Positions 54,963 to 63,859 of a stretch of 64,000 nt of DNA are shown here, piece after piece. The notes beneath the pieces are model-generated. The model was not told where the DNA came from. It was given only the letters and a program-made list of their open reading frames with translations, and made no database searches. This DNA is from Pseudomonas sivasensis (lineage in GTDB: Bacteria; Pseudomonadota; Gammaproteobacteria; Pseudomonadales; Pseudomonadaceae): NCBI RefSeq assembly GCF_013778505.1, contig NZ_JAAOWU010000008.1, positions 124,001 through 188,000 of the forward strand, written 5' to 3'. Within the stretch, counting starts at the first letter, position 1. Every line of letters begins with the position of its first letter. The translations under genes and the position numbers were made by a program.

Positions 54963-55568
54963 ATGCTGTCTACCTTACTGCCCTTCGCGTTATTTGCCTT
55001 CGTCGCCTCCATTACGCCCGGCCCCACCAACATCCTGGTGCTGAGCAACAGTGCCCGCTATGGCCTGCGAGCGGCATTGCCGATCATCCTCGGGGCTTGT
55101 GCCGGTGCAGCGGGCATTGTGCTGATAGTGGGTTCGGGGTTCGGTGAGTCGCTGATTCATCTGCCCAAGGTACAAGCCACCCTGCAGTGGGTCGGCGTCG
55201 CATGGCTTAGCTACCTCGCCTGGCAGATTTTCAGTGCGCCCGCCCAGGCCGTTGAGCGCGATGCATCCCACAAGCGCCTGGGCCTGCTCGGCGCCGCCAG
55301 CTTGCAACTGGTCAACCCCAAGACCTGGATGATGGCGTTGGCGGTGGTCAGTGTGTTTGCGGGGCAAGGAGACGGGCGTCAGGCGCATGTGCTGGCCCTG
55401 TCCCTGATGTTTTTTGTAGTGTCCCTGCCGTGTCTTGGCATGTGGGCGGTGCTGGGCGCCGGATCGACCCGGCTGCTGGGCTCGGCCAGGGCCATGCAAC
55501 GGTTCAATCGGTTAATGGCGATCTTATTGCTGGTGTCGGCCTGGATGAGTGTGTGGACACAGGGCTAG
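54963..55568 (+). CDS. LysE-family amino acid exporter
   Basis: A 201-residue membrane protein with the LysE/RhtB start FVASITPGPTNILVLSNSARYG and five to six helices, including LQLVNPKTWMMALAVVSVF. It exports amino acids or related metabolites. ATG 54963 is used; an in-frame upstream extension overlaps the end of the AraC gene. The substrate is unknown; the AraC gene directly in front is the likely regulator. Confidence 0.9.
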   Translation: MLSTLLPFALFAFVASITPGPTNILVLSNSARYGLRAALPIILGACAGAAGIVLIVGSGFGESLIHLPKVQATLQWVGVAWLSYLAWQIFSAPAQAVERDASHKRLGLLGAASLQLVNPKTWMMALAVVSVFAGQGDGRQAHVLALSLMFFVVSLPCLGMWAVLGAGSTRLLGSARAMQRFNRLMAILLLVSAWMSVWTQG

Positions 55569-55589
55569 AACCGACGAATGGCAGAGCGA

Positions 55590-55612
55590 ACCTGTTAGTT
55601 CTGACAGTTGCC
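55590..55612. promoter_or_regulatory. Candidate operator CTGTTA-N4-TGACAG (copy 2 of 3)
   Basis: The core CTGTTAGTTCTGACAG (55592-55607) with flanks AC and TTGCC. Read in the direction of the downstream gene, 19 of 23 bases are the same as in the copy in front of the 648-residue gene at 63711-63733. It is 59 bases from the start of the CBM-like gene. A -10-like TTATAG lies at 55623-55628, 16 bases from CTGACA. Confidence 0.6.
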
Positions 55613-55671
55613 AACCCTGCTCTTATAGCGCGCAATAGCTTCACCCACAGGGATTCATCGGAGCTGGCGAG

Positions 55672-56466
55672 ATGCCTGGACAGAGTACGTTGATCAACAA
55701 TTTGCTGCGCAACGGCAACTTCAGCAAATTTGGCGCCGACTGGACCACGCAAGACAGCGTGGACTACTCACGCCAGTATTGCCGCGTACTCACCGGCCAG
55801 GCTTCCCAAGTCATTGACGCCAGTGCCGAAACAACCTATCTGCTCGAGTTCTGGAGCCAGGTCCTGTTTAAAGGTAACGGCACGCTTTCTATCCGTTCCA
55901 ACGTGCCCGGTGCCGACTTGGAAGTTGAGCTCAACGACTTCCATGTTTGGAGATGGCAGCAAATCAGCTTCACCACTCCACCGGCGACAACCCTCCTCAC
56001 CGTGGCTATCACCGGCACCAGCGGAGAAGTGTGCGTCGACGAGATGCAACTGACTCTGGATACGGGCATCCCGCCCCGACCTGAGTTGGTGCTTAACGGG
56101 GATTTCTCCAACAACATGGATCACTGGAACACCGAAGGCTCCCCGATCGGCTCCCGCACTCATTTTGACGGAAATACCCTGGAGTGCGCCCTGGGCGGCC
56201 GTGCCCGGCAAACCGTCCCTGTCACCGGAGGAAACACCTACGAATTTTCCTTTCGCTCGCGCAGTGATTTTGGCGGGCATGGGTTCTGCCGATTCGAAGT
56301 AGAGCCATCCGGCACGTTTGCGGAAATTCGCGTAGATGCGTCGAGCTGGACCACCTATCCAGAGGAACTGGCGATGCCCGCCAGCGCTACCGCGCTAACC
56401 ATCATTCTTATTGGCATTGATGGCGCAGAATTTTTCGATGATGTCTCGTTGAGACGCAAAGCTTGA
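55672..56466 (+). CDS. Two-repeat CBM4/9-like protein, no signal peptide (264 aa)
   Basis: ATG 55672 has GGAG 8 bases upstream. The product is two divergent copies of a galactose-binding/CBM4_9-like beta-sandwich: residues 9-125 start LLRNGNFSKFGADWTT and end VDEMQLTLD; residues 140-263 start LVLNGDFSNNMDHWNTEG and end FFDDVSLRRK. Each has the usual G(N/D)FS...W opening and D-(E/D)-(M/V)-x-L closing. There is no signal peptide, so the protein is cytoplasmic or exported by a non-Sec route. First gene of the accessory block, with the shared operator upstream. Function unknown. Confidence 0.8.
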   Translation: MPGQSTLINNLLRNGNFSKFGADWTTQDSVDYSRQYCRVLTGQASQVIDASAETTYLLEFWSQVLFKGNGTLSIRSNVPGADLEVELNDFHVWRWQQISFTTPPATTLLTVAITGTSGEVCVDEMQLTLDTGIPPRPELVLNGDFSNNMDHWNTEGSPIGSRTHFDGNTLECALGGRARQTVPVTGGNTYEFSFRSRSDFGGHGFCRFEVEPSGTFAEIRVDASSWTTYPEELAMPASATALTIILIGIDGAEFFDDVSLRRKA

Positions 56467-56541
56467 GCCTATCCGCAACCACTGCGCCTCCATCCAGGAC
56501 GTGAACCGGAGTCGCGATCACTATGTAGAGGAGATGTCGCC

Positions 56542-56967
56542 ATGACAGCCGTTCAAGAAATACTCACCCCAAAATCATCCCAAGAGCTTAATCATTTCAA
56601 AGGAACAATCGACGGGAAGGACTTTACTGCCACAGCGTTTTCCATCTCCAAGACAGCGGACCGATGGACTGTTTCCGGCACTCAAGTCGTCGTTCCGGGT
56701 CTCGTCCGTCATAAAATCCAGCTCTCGTTTCCGACGACTTTAATGAAAGGCGTTTACAAACTGGAAGAAGAACGTCATCAGATTAGGCTGACCTATACAA
56801 CAGATGACTTGTTGGATCCCATCTTTATACGCGGTGATACAGGCCTCATTGACTTGACCACCATAGACCCAGCCAATGATCACGTTGAAGGCGGATTGCT
56901 AAACATCCTCACACACGATGATGGAAATCCTGTCTCTACCATCACTGCGTTGTTCAGGGTGCGTTGA
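56542..56967 (+). CDS. Orphan protein (141 aa), unknown function
   Basis: ATG 56542 has GAGGAG upstream. It begins MTAVQEILTPKSSQELNHFK, followed by a probably all-beta domain: GTIDGKDFTATAFSISKTAD, VSGTQVVVPGLVRHKIQLSF, GVYKLEEERHQIRLTY. No signal peptide or membrane helix. No family recognised. It lies 75 bases after the CBM-like gene and is probably cotranscribed with it; a terminator follows. Confidence 0.75.
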   Translation: MTAVQEILTPKSSQELNHFKGTIDGKDFTATAFSISKTADRWTVSGTQVVVPGLVRHKIQLSFPTTLMKGVYKLEEERHQIRLTYTTDDLLDPIFIRGDTGLIDLTTIDPANDHVEGGLLNILTHDDGNPVSTITALFRVR

Positions 56968-57005
56968 GCCCTGAGCGATAACCAAAAGCCACCGCCCAGA
57001 CACCC

Positions 57006-57031
57006 AAAAAGGAAGCCGAAGCTTCCTTTTT
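57006..57031. terminator. Bidirectional Rho-independent terminator
   Basis: 11-bp perfect stem AAAAAGGAAGC / GCTTCCTTTTT with a CGAA loop. It has T-tracts in both directions and lies between the 141-residue gene and the convergent autotransporter gene. Confidence 0.95.
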
Positions 57032-57049
57032 GGATTACCGCACAGGCTT

Positions 57050-59317
57050 TTACCAGCTATAGCGCAACCCCACGTTAACGCCCCACGGTTGATCCACATG
57101 CTTGCCTTGGCTGTGTTCAAAGTCGCCATGCAACTGCAGGTTCTGCGAGAGCGACACCGCCACACCCGCGCCAAACTCGGCACGCGAGCCCGACAGATCA
57201 TTCTTGAAGACTTGGCCGTTCACCCGCGCTTTGTTATCGCTGGCAAACTCGTGGGCCACTGCAGCGCGAAGATATGGCTGAACCACACTGCCGTCATTCA
57301 TGATGAAATCGCGGCCTACCGTCACACCCAATTTACCCAGCACAGAGTGAGTATTTTCACCTTTGGCCTGGAGGCCGTTGTCCAGATCATACTTCTTGCC
57401 CTTGACCACCACCGTAGAGGCCTGAGCAAAGGGCTCAATGAAGAACGCGTCATCCAGTTTGATGTGGCGCCCCACTTCCGCCGACGCACCAATACCGTTG
57501 GTTCCGTACTTGCCTTTAGCCTGGGCACCATCGCTCATGCCGACCTTGGATTCGTTCTCGAAGCGGTTGGCTTTGACCACACCGTCGAAGTAGTAACCGC
57601 TGTCCGCATCCATCCACGTCGCATAGAGACCGGCGTAGTAGCTTTTCACTGTTCCGGAGGTGCCACGGCTCAAGTCCAGGTCCGAGGTGCTGTGCCCCGC
57701 CATGACACCGACCAGCCAATTGCTGTCTTCGCTCAGCGGTGTATCTGCACCGAGGGAGAACCCGCGCTGAGTCTGTTTGAAACCCGTACCGTTGGCATCA
57801 GAGACTGTGTATTTATTGCCATAACTACGAATCCAACCGCCGGCCTGGGCATCATTGTGCCGCAATTCGCCCATGCGACTGCGCAACGAGGTCATCTCGC
57901 CGTACCACACGGTAGGCGCGGTATTGAGCAGCGCCAGTACCGAACGCGTGCCCGGGCTGATAGTGCGTGCGCTGGGGTCGAGAAACCAGTCGTTGCCATC
58001 CTGCTTAAGGCCATAAGACCAGGCACCGATATCCACGGCCCCCCCCGCCAGAGAGAACTCCGCGTCGCCGCCACCGGTATGCACGATGTGCACGTCACCG
58101 GGGGAAACAGGTTCCAAACCACTGCTGGCCACTAACAAACTGTGTTGGCCGGTAGCTTCCCCGGTGATATTCAGGAAATCGTTCGAGCCGACCGCAAAGT
58201 CGGCGCCCATCACGAACGTGCCGTTACCACTGAGGGTGTCCAGGTTCAACTGGTAAAACGCATCGGTCTCACCGAATTTCACCGTACCGCCAGCGAGTTC
58301 CAGGTCCCCCACCAAGCTGTCACCGGTCAGGTTCCAGAACGACCCATCAGCAATGCTCAACGTGCTGACGTTCAACAAAGCGCCCGTCAACGATGCGTTG
58401 TTGTGCAAATTCAAGTTGGCATTGCTGCCAGCTTCAACGATGACATTGCCGTTCAAGTGGCTGTTATTGACGTTCATATTGGCCGTCGCACCACCGGTCA
58501 CTTCCAGCAGGTTGCCGTTGCCGCCGATCAATTGAGAGCCGTTGTTCACCTCGATGGTTGCCGTCGGCACCCGACCCGGCAAGCCGGCGACCAGAATTGC
58601 CGCGCCGGTTTGACCTTCGACTGTCGTCTGATCCAGGACCAGTGAGCCATCTTGAGTGGTTCCGGCCACACGGGTAAGACGAACCCCATTTTGCTCACCC
58701 AACAGCACACTATTCTGGGCAAACGCAGAGCCGCCGATTAACAACACGCCGGTGCTGCCGACGGCAGTCCCTTGTACCAGGGAATCCTGCAAATACAGTT
58801 CACTGAATTGAGTCGCCGATGCACCCGCTTGTGCGCCCTTTATCGTGCTGTGACTGACGTCTGCACGAGAACCATCCGGCGTCGAGCTATAACGATTGAG
58901 TACCAGGCCGATAGATTGGGCACTTTCCAGATGGCTGCCGGAAATGGTCGCGCTGCCGTTGGTCAGCTCCATCGCTGACGCGCCCGCAGCACTGGCTTTA
59001 ACAGTCGCGGCGTCCAGGCTCACAGTGGAACCTTCCTGGGCAACAATACGTTCAATGGCGCTGCCACTATTCACGGTCAATTGCGCACCCAGGCTAAGGA
59101 TGGCACCGGTAGTTGCTCCGTTGACGGTCAGGCTGGAGCCGGCCTGCAGCGCCCAGTTTTTTACTGCCTCTCCAGACTCAATAACTTTGGATTCACCTGG
59201 GGCGACGACTTCCTGACTTGCCTGGCTTTGTACCGATACGCCCAGCAACAGGCCCAGTGAAGACACCTTGACAGCCGCACTTATGGGGGAAAGTTTAAAA
59301 AAATACTTGATGGACAT
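57050..59317 (-). CDS. Autotransporter (type Va) with pertactin-like passenger
   Basis: A 755-residue protein. A signal peptide (MSIKYFFKLSPISAAVKVSS...QASQ) is followed by a beta-helix passenger (about 35-430) with many short repeats such as NNGSQLIGGNGNLLEVTGG and NVNNSHLNGNVIVEAGSN. The linker and pertactin-like region (TLSIADGSFWNLTGDSLVGD, LNLDTLSGNGTFVMGADFAV) lead to a C-terminal 12-strand beta-barrel (about 480-755) that ends in ...GLRYSW, as needed for outer-membrane insertion. It is probably a surface adhesin or biofilm factor. Monocistronic with a terminator between it and the Ig-module genes. Confidence 0.9.
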   Translation of the reverse strand: MSIKYFFKLSPISAAVKVSSLGLLLGVSVQSQASQEVVAPGESKVIESGEAVKNWALQAGSSLTVNGATTGAILSLGAQLTVNSGSAIERIVAQEGSTVSLDAATVKASAAGASAMELTNGSATISGSHLESAQSIGLVLNRYSSTPDGSRADVSHSTIKGAQAGASATQFSELYLQDSLVQGTAVGSTGVLLIGGSAFAQNSVLLGEQNGVRLTRVAGTTQDGSLVLDQTTVEGQTGAAILVAGLPGRVPTATIEVNNGSQLIGGNGNLLEVTGGATANMNVNNSHLNGNVIVEAGSNANLNLHNNASLTGALLNVSTLSIADGSFWNLTGDSLVGDLELAGGTVKFGETDAFYQLNLDTLSGNGTFVMGADFAVGSNDFLNITGEATGQHSLLVASSGLEPVSPGDVHIVHTGGGDAEFSLAGGAVDIGAWSYGLKQDGNDWFLDPSARTISPGTRSVLALLNTAPTVWYGEMTSLRSRMGELRHNDAQAGGWIRSYGNKYTVSDANGTGFKQTQRGFSLGADTPLSEDSNWLVGVMAGHSTSDLDLSRGTSGTVKSYYAGLYATWMDADSGYYFDGVVKANRFENESKVGMSDGAQAKGKYGTNGIGASAEVGRHIKLDDAFFIEPFAQASTVVVKGKKYDLDNGLQAKGENTHSVLGKLGVTVGRDFIMNDGSVVQPYLRAAVAHEFASDNKARVNGQVFKNDLSGSRAEFGAGVAVSLSQNLQLHGDFEHSQGKHVDQPWGVNVGLRYSW

Positions 59318-59482
59318 GCTGTAACACTCGCTCTAACTAAATGCCATGAATCAGTGGCATGACTCGTTCCGAAGGAGTGGAGCCAGACCTGTAGAGGCCG
59401 CGAGGTTATAGTTGGGGGAGGTAGGCGTAAGTAGGATAAATCTGAAGAGCGCAGAAGAACTGAGTGGTGCAACCGTAGTAAA

Positions 59483-59513
59483 AAGCACCGAGACACATCA
59501 TGTCTCGGTGCTT
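59483..59513 (-). terminator. Rho-independent terminator after the 660-residue Ig-module gene
   Basis: 13-bp perfect stem AAGCACCGAGACA / TGTCTCGGTGCTT with a 5-base loop, followed on the minus strand by further T's. It lies 16 bases after the stop at 59529. Confidence 0.92.
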
Positions 59514-59528
59514 GTCGCACGCCTTGGG

Positions 59529-61511
59529 TTACGCGGGCGTTCCATCGCAATAGTTATTGGACGTCACCATACGAATCGGAACAACCGCAGGTATCGATCG
59601 TGCCGGTGTTCCGGCGATGTCCAGAGAGTATTGGAACCAGAGCGTATTCCACGGCGCGGCGGCACCGACCACTTTGAGATGCGGATCGAACGGTTTGAGT
59701 TGGAAGATAAACCCTTTCGCCGCCATCTCCGCGTCCAGCGTAACTGAAGCTGTACCGCGTGTAGCCTCGATAGGGATATCGCCTAGAAGTCCCGTGGAAG
59801 CAACAAACTCAACGGTGATTTGTTTTCCATCCGCAAAAAACTCAGAATTGGGCGGAATCCTCACCTCAACATACTTCTCACTCCACGGCGTACCGGCATC
59901 TGTCGGCCGCAAGGAATCACAGATAAGCCTGCCTCTAGGATCCATGCTCCAGGGTCCCAAATGGAGAAACTCCGCCGGGTCGAGTTGATGAGTAATGGCG
60001 TCGTCCACGTTCACGGACGTGCTATCCGAGTAGTTACTATTGCTTGCCCCGGAGCGGCTCACCCCATAGAACACCGGAATATCGTCGCCATTGCCTCCCG
60101 CAGCAATCGCAGTTTTATCTACCTCGATTTCAACCTCAGTGCCAGGCCCATCGCCAGGCCCAACGGTGTATGAGCCTGCCGGGTTCAACTTGCTCCCCCA
60201 ATACAGCGTAACGACGTCGTCTTCTTCCGGCTCAGGGTCGACAGACCACAAATCGAAGGTGGCCAGGATGGGGCCAACGTGATCGATGTCGGCGGAGTTC
60301 AGATAGTTCGTCGTGGGGGCCGACGCGGGGCCGGTGATGGTGACGATGTCCAGGTCTGGGCTAGGCTCGCCCGGAACCGGACCCGGAGGCCCAACAACGC
60401 TTAAATCAACACTCACCAGAGTGTCATCGGTCGGAGAATTGGTAGAGCCGGTCCTGATGATGTCATAACTGGCCGTCACCGAAACCGGGCCTTCCTGATC
60501 GGCGTACTCGTCCACAATCAGTTGGCCAGGGACCGTGAATTCGAACGGAAAAACCCCGCTTAGAGGCGCCAGAGCGGTGGTCTGGTCGCCCCAATGCAAC
60601 CTGTATTGATCGCTCGGCTCCCATGCATATTGTGGAATGGCCCCCTTCACGCCGGCCTGCCATGCTTCGATATCCACCATCCCACCAGAGGGTGGTGCAA
60701 CGATTACAAGAGGATCCAGGTTCAGGTTTGCACTGCGCTTAAGCCTGCGCCCGGTGGGGATTCTGGAAATCTCGCTGTAATTGCCGGCAGCGTCGACGAA
60801 TTGGTAGTAAGCAAATAAAATGCCATCAGCCATAGCAGCAATGGCTGAAATAGGTACGTTGAACACTGTTCCACCAGCCTCCATGGGTTTGCTGCCCAAA
60901 GAGGGCGCATCGTCGGGCGGCTGGATGGCGGTAAGCCAGACCCGGGCCACGGTGTCCCCCGCCTCATAATCCCCATAGCCAGGAATATCAAGCTCAAACC
61001 CTCCGGGGTTCAGGTCCAAGGTCTCTTGCGTAATATCAACACCGAGAGGCAATGAAGCCGGCCAAACAACTCTTGCAGGTGCTTCACTCTTACCGGGCGC
61101 TTTGTAAGGACCGTACAGATCAATCTTGACCCGTTGTTGGGCAGAGAAGTCTAAATAATCACTGCCCGAACCTGGCCTTACTTTAAACCTGAGATCAAAC
61201 TCACCATGGCCGAGGGGTGCGATATTGATGGTCACCTGAACGAAAGGTCCCGAAGGTTGAACTGGAAAGAAAATGGGATCCAGCGGTATCCAGAAGGCTT
61301 GCCCAACCACGCTGAAATAGATCTGCAGTACGTCCCCGTCATCCGGGAAGGCCCAGATCGGGCAGTCAACCCTCAAACCGCCATCGCTCTCCAAGTACGG
61401 TCGCCAGATCAAACCACTTGTACTATTGAGGGCCTGAGGAAAAATCGGCGCAGCCAGGTTGGGGGTTTCCCAGTCCGCCACACTTGCTTTTTTTGAACGG
61501 TTAATTGCCAT
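59529..61511 (-). CDS. Large Ig-module protein B (660 aa), unknown function
   Basis: ATG 61511 has AAGGAG 8 bases upstream. The product has no signal peptide or membrane helix (start MAINRSKKASVADWETPNLA). It seems to be a string of about five beta-sandwich modules: for example YYQFVDAAGNYSEISRIPTG closes module 2 (about residue 240), YRLHWGDQT opens part of module 3, and VVTLYWGSKLNPAGSYTVGPG lies in module 4. The same module types appear in the next protein upstream (648 aa). Ends ...NNYCDGTPA. No family recognised. It probably shares a transcript with the 648-residue gene, 176 bases upstream. Confidence 0.8.
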   Translation of the reverse strand: MAINRSKKASVADWETPNLAAPIFPQALNSTSGLIWRPYLESDGGLRVDCPIWAFPDDGDVLQIYFSVVGQAFWIPLDPIFFPVQPSGPFVQVTINIAPLGHGEFDLRFKVRPGSGSDYLDFSAQQRVKIDLYGPYKAPGKSEAPARVVWPASLPLGVDITQETLDLNPGGFELDIPGYGDYEAGDTVARVWLTAIQPPDDAPSLGSKPMEAGGTVFNVPISAIAAMADGILFAYYQFVDAAGNYSEISRIPTGRRLKRSANLNLDPLVIVAPPSGGMVDIEAWQAGVKGAIPQYAWEPSDQYRLHWGDQTTALAPLSGVFPFEFTVPGQLIVDEYADQEGPVSVTASYDIIRTGSTNSPTDDTLVSVDLSVVGPPGPVPGEPSPDLDIVTITGPASAPTTNYLNSADIDHVGPILATFDLWSVDPEPEEDDVVTLYWGSKLNPAGSYTVGPGDGPGTEVEIEVDKTAIAAGGNGDDIPVFYGVSRSGASNSNYSDSTSVNVDDAITHQLDPAEFLHLGPWSMDPRGRLICDSLRPTDAGTPWSEKYVEVRIPPNSEFFADGKQITVEFVASTGLLGDIPIEATRGTASVTLDAEMAAKGFIFQLKPFDPHLKVVGAAAPWNTLWFQYSLDIAGTPARSIPAVVPIRMVTSNNYCDGTPA

Positions 61512-61687
61512 CTCAGTTTCTCCTTGCCAGTAGTAAGGCGCTCAAGAATGACCCGGGTATGTTGTCGGCCGCTCAGCAACCGAAACAGCCGCCAGCCCGT
61601 ACATAACCAAGTTCAAATCAAGCACGATGAAGAACGATCAATTAATCTTTAATTACCCTTCACAGCCACGAATGGAAACTTCGCTTT

Positions 61688-63634
61688 TTAGTCCGGACCA
61701 TCACCACCAGGTCCACAAAACAGTGGCAAACTATGTGATTTACGCCGATCAATTTTTATATAACGAATCGATGAGCTGCCTATGCGAGTTTTATTACGCC
61801 ATACCGTGAACTCAGCATAAGCGCCTGCATCGTCTTTCATGGGTTTTACATAAGGAACATAAGGCACGACACATTCGTAATAACCCTGAGCCTCATGGGC
61901 GGCCGACCAATAATCCACAAACACCTCAGTGGTTTCCGGGATAGGCTGGTCGCCGCCGAAGCCAAGCGTACCCTGCCATTTCAACCGCACTTCGTCCCCT
62001 ATCTTGATATCAGCATGTTTGAGCACGTGAACACGAACCCCGTCCCAGATGCGTGGGTAGGTGTCACAGTTCAACCAGGCGTTACTGTTTGCATTTGGAA
62101 ATTCCGGCCGAGGAAATCTAACCGGCGGGGCTATATTTATATTCACCAGTTGACTGGGCGCCAGTTGGTCATTCACACCATTACGGGTTCGATAACTCAC
62201 TGGGAACGCCGGGTTATTGGGTGTTTCAGCAACCACCGACCAGGCAATAGGGGTAAATGTCACCAAGGCCCCTGCTACGTCCCCGGGCTGTACATGATAG
62301 GAGGCCACTGGCTCTTCTTTATCTCCCCAATACAAGTCCAACCACTTACCGACACTCGGACCGTCGGGCAGCGCGACGGTCGCCGTGACAGGTTGATCCG
62401 AATCACTGAAATCCAAGTGGTTGGCCGTATCGGAAACCGCACCGCGAATCTCGACCCGCTCCAAGTGTCGATTCAACTCTTCAGGTGCCTGATCATGATC
62501 CACGCCAAAGACCCGGAAGTCGGCATCGACATGCCGCACGGGCGATGGAATGGCCGTCGGAACGCCTGCACGATAAATGAAGTATTGGACCGGTAGATGG
62601 GTCTGCAGGTAACCCTTCTGGATCAACGTAGACCAGGGCACCGGCACCACTTTCGGGAAACCCTCGACCCCCTCTCTTGCCAGAACAATACCGTCCCAGC
62701 TGACCACTACCTCGTCTGCCGGATCCCAATCGAAATAGGCTTCAAACCTCACACTGACGCCCGCACGTGCATCCGCGCGATCAATCAGGCCGTCAAATTC
62801 GTAGGCAAGGACTTGGGGTGGTTTAAGCCCACTTTGAGACGGTTTCAAATTGATGTAGACGGGCGTAGGCCCCGAATAATTGGTCTGCTGGTTACCTGCC
62901 TGGTCACGCAGGCCATAACGAATAAACCGCGGGCCATTCGGTAATTGTCGAAACAAAATAGAAGGCAGAGTGACTAGCAACAGATCCTGAACAGTCGTGA
63001 GCGTGTACGTATAGTTGGCCTCGAAAGGGTTCGACTCTTCGCTCAATAATAAAAAAATCAATATATCGTCACGGAGTTGGGCATCTATATACCTAGGAAT
63101 ACGCAGACCCGTGTTCTCATACTTGCTCAAATACTCTTCAGTGACGCCGTGCTGGATGATCTCGTTGTTTATGAAGGTCGCAGGCTGCAAAGGCCCTGTC
63201 CCACCGGGCGGTATCCAGTCCAGTGTGAAGGTCGTGGTATATGGGCAGTGTTCTATGCCGCCGGGTCCGTCAACATAATAGGTAAGGTCATAGGAGCCGC
63301 TGATCTTCAGCCAATTTCCGCCTATGGTCAGCTCCACAGGGAAATCGTCTTCCTGGCTCAGTGGCCCTTCTAATGGAATCGGTGTCAGCGGATAGGCTGG
63401 CTCAGGCGTATGAGGTTTGATGAAGAAGTGGACATAGTCCGTCTCACCCTCTTGGGCAGGGAACCTCCAGATGTTCTTCAACTGAATTTTTATCGGGTGG
63501 TACAAAAACTCAGTGGGAATCAATCCGACTGGATCACCCTCAATGGCATCCACTACTACAGCGGCCTCAAGTGACGATACCTGCCCTCCTGAACGGCCGC
63601 AGAAGGATTTTTGGGTGGTCTTCGAAAGCGTCAT
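61688..63634 (-). CDS. Large Ig-module protein A (648 aa), unknown function
   Basis: ATG 63634 has a strong AAGGAG ribosome site. There is no signal peptide or membrane helix (start MTLSKTTQKSFCGRSGGQVS). It consists of repeated beta-sandwich modules related to those in the 660-residue protein: FIRYGLRDQAGNQQTNYSGP compares with YYQFVDAAGNYSEIS there, and LDLYWGDKEEPVASYHVQPG with VTLYWGSKLNPAGSYTVGPG. VVVSWDGIVLAREG and VRLKWQGTLGFGGD are further copies of the same strand. Base composition is lower in GC than the core genes. The shared operator-like motif lies 76 bases upstream. Function unknown. Confidence 0.8.
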   Translation of the reverse strand: MTLSKTTQKSFCGRSGGQVSSLEAAVVVDAIEGDPVGLIPTEFLYHPIKIQLKNIWRFPAQEGETDYVHFFIKPHTPEPAYPLTPIPLEGPLSQEDDFPVELTIGGNWLKISGSYDLTYYVDGPGGIEHCPYTTTFTLDWIPPGGTGPLQPATFINNEIIQHGVTEEYLSKYENTGLRIPRYIDAQLRDDILIFLLLSEESNPFEANYTYTLTTVQDLLLVTLPSILFRQLPNGPRFIRYGLRDQAGNQQTNYSGPTPVYINLKPSQSGLKPPQVLAYEFDGLIDRADARAGVSVRFEAYFDWDPADEVVVSWDGIVLAREGVEGFPKVVPVPWSTLIQKGYLQTHLPVQYFIYRAGVPTAIPSPVRHVDADFRVFGVDHDQAPEELNRHLERVEIRGAVSDTANHLDFSDSDQPVTATVALPDGPSVGKWLDLYWGDKEEPVASYHVQPGDVAGALVTFTPIAWSVVAETPNNPAFPVSYRTRNGVNDQLAPSQLVNINIAPPVRFPRPEFPNANSNAWLNCDTYPRIWDGVRVHVLKHADIKIGDEVRLKWQGTLGFGGDQPIPETTEVFVDYWSAAHEAQGYYECVVPYVPYVKPMKDDAGAYAEFTVWRNKTRIGSSSIRYIKIDRRKSHSLPLFCGPGGDGPD

Positions 63635-63710
63635 CGTGCGCTCCTTGATGCTCAGACAGACAGGTAGAAAACCATGGCTGGATCAAATTAAGCGCCCATT
63701 TCGAACCTCT

Positions 63711-63733
63711 GGATACTGTCATAAGTAACAGGT
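63711..63733. promoter_or_regulatory. Candidate operator CTGTCA-N4-TAACAG (copy 3 of 3)
   Basis: CTGTCATAAGTAACAG (63716-63731) with flanking bases; on the minus strand it reads ACCTGTTACTTATGACAG, nearly the same as copy 2 in the same orientation to its gene. It lies 76 bases before the 648-residue gene. It is also 126 bases from ptxS on the other side, but ptxS has its own operator. Confidence 0.6.
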
Positions 63734-63811
63734 AGGCGACCCCTTTCGTCGGATTCCACAGGAGCCTCCCGACGAGCGCCCCCTTGACGCAAGGGTTGTG
63801 TTGGTGTTTCC

Positions 63812-63825
63812 TGAAACCGGTTTCA
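63812..63825. promoter_or_regulatory. PtxS operator
   Basis: TGAAACCGGTTTCA, a perfect 14-base palindrome identical to the published PtxS binding site, lies 34 bases in front of the GTG start of ptxS, as expected for autorepression relieved by 2-ketogluconate. Confidence 0.9.
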
Positions 63826-63859
63826 AGGCAACCTCCAAACTAATAAAAAAGGCTCTACC

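Noticed and set aside
63711..63733. The third operator-like motif as a control site of ptxS
   Set aside because: ptxS has a perfect operator of its own 34 bases from its start. The motif keeps the same orientation and similar distance to the 648-residue gene as copy 2 does to its gene, so that gene is the better candidate, though both remain possible.
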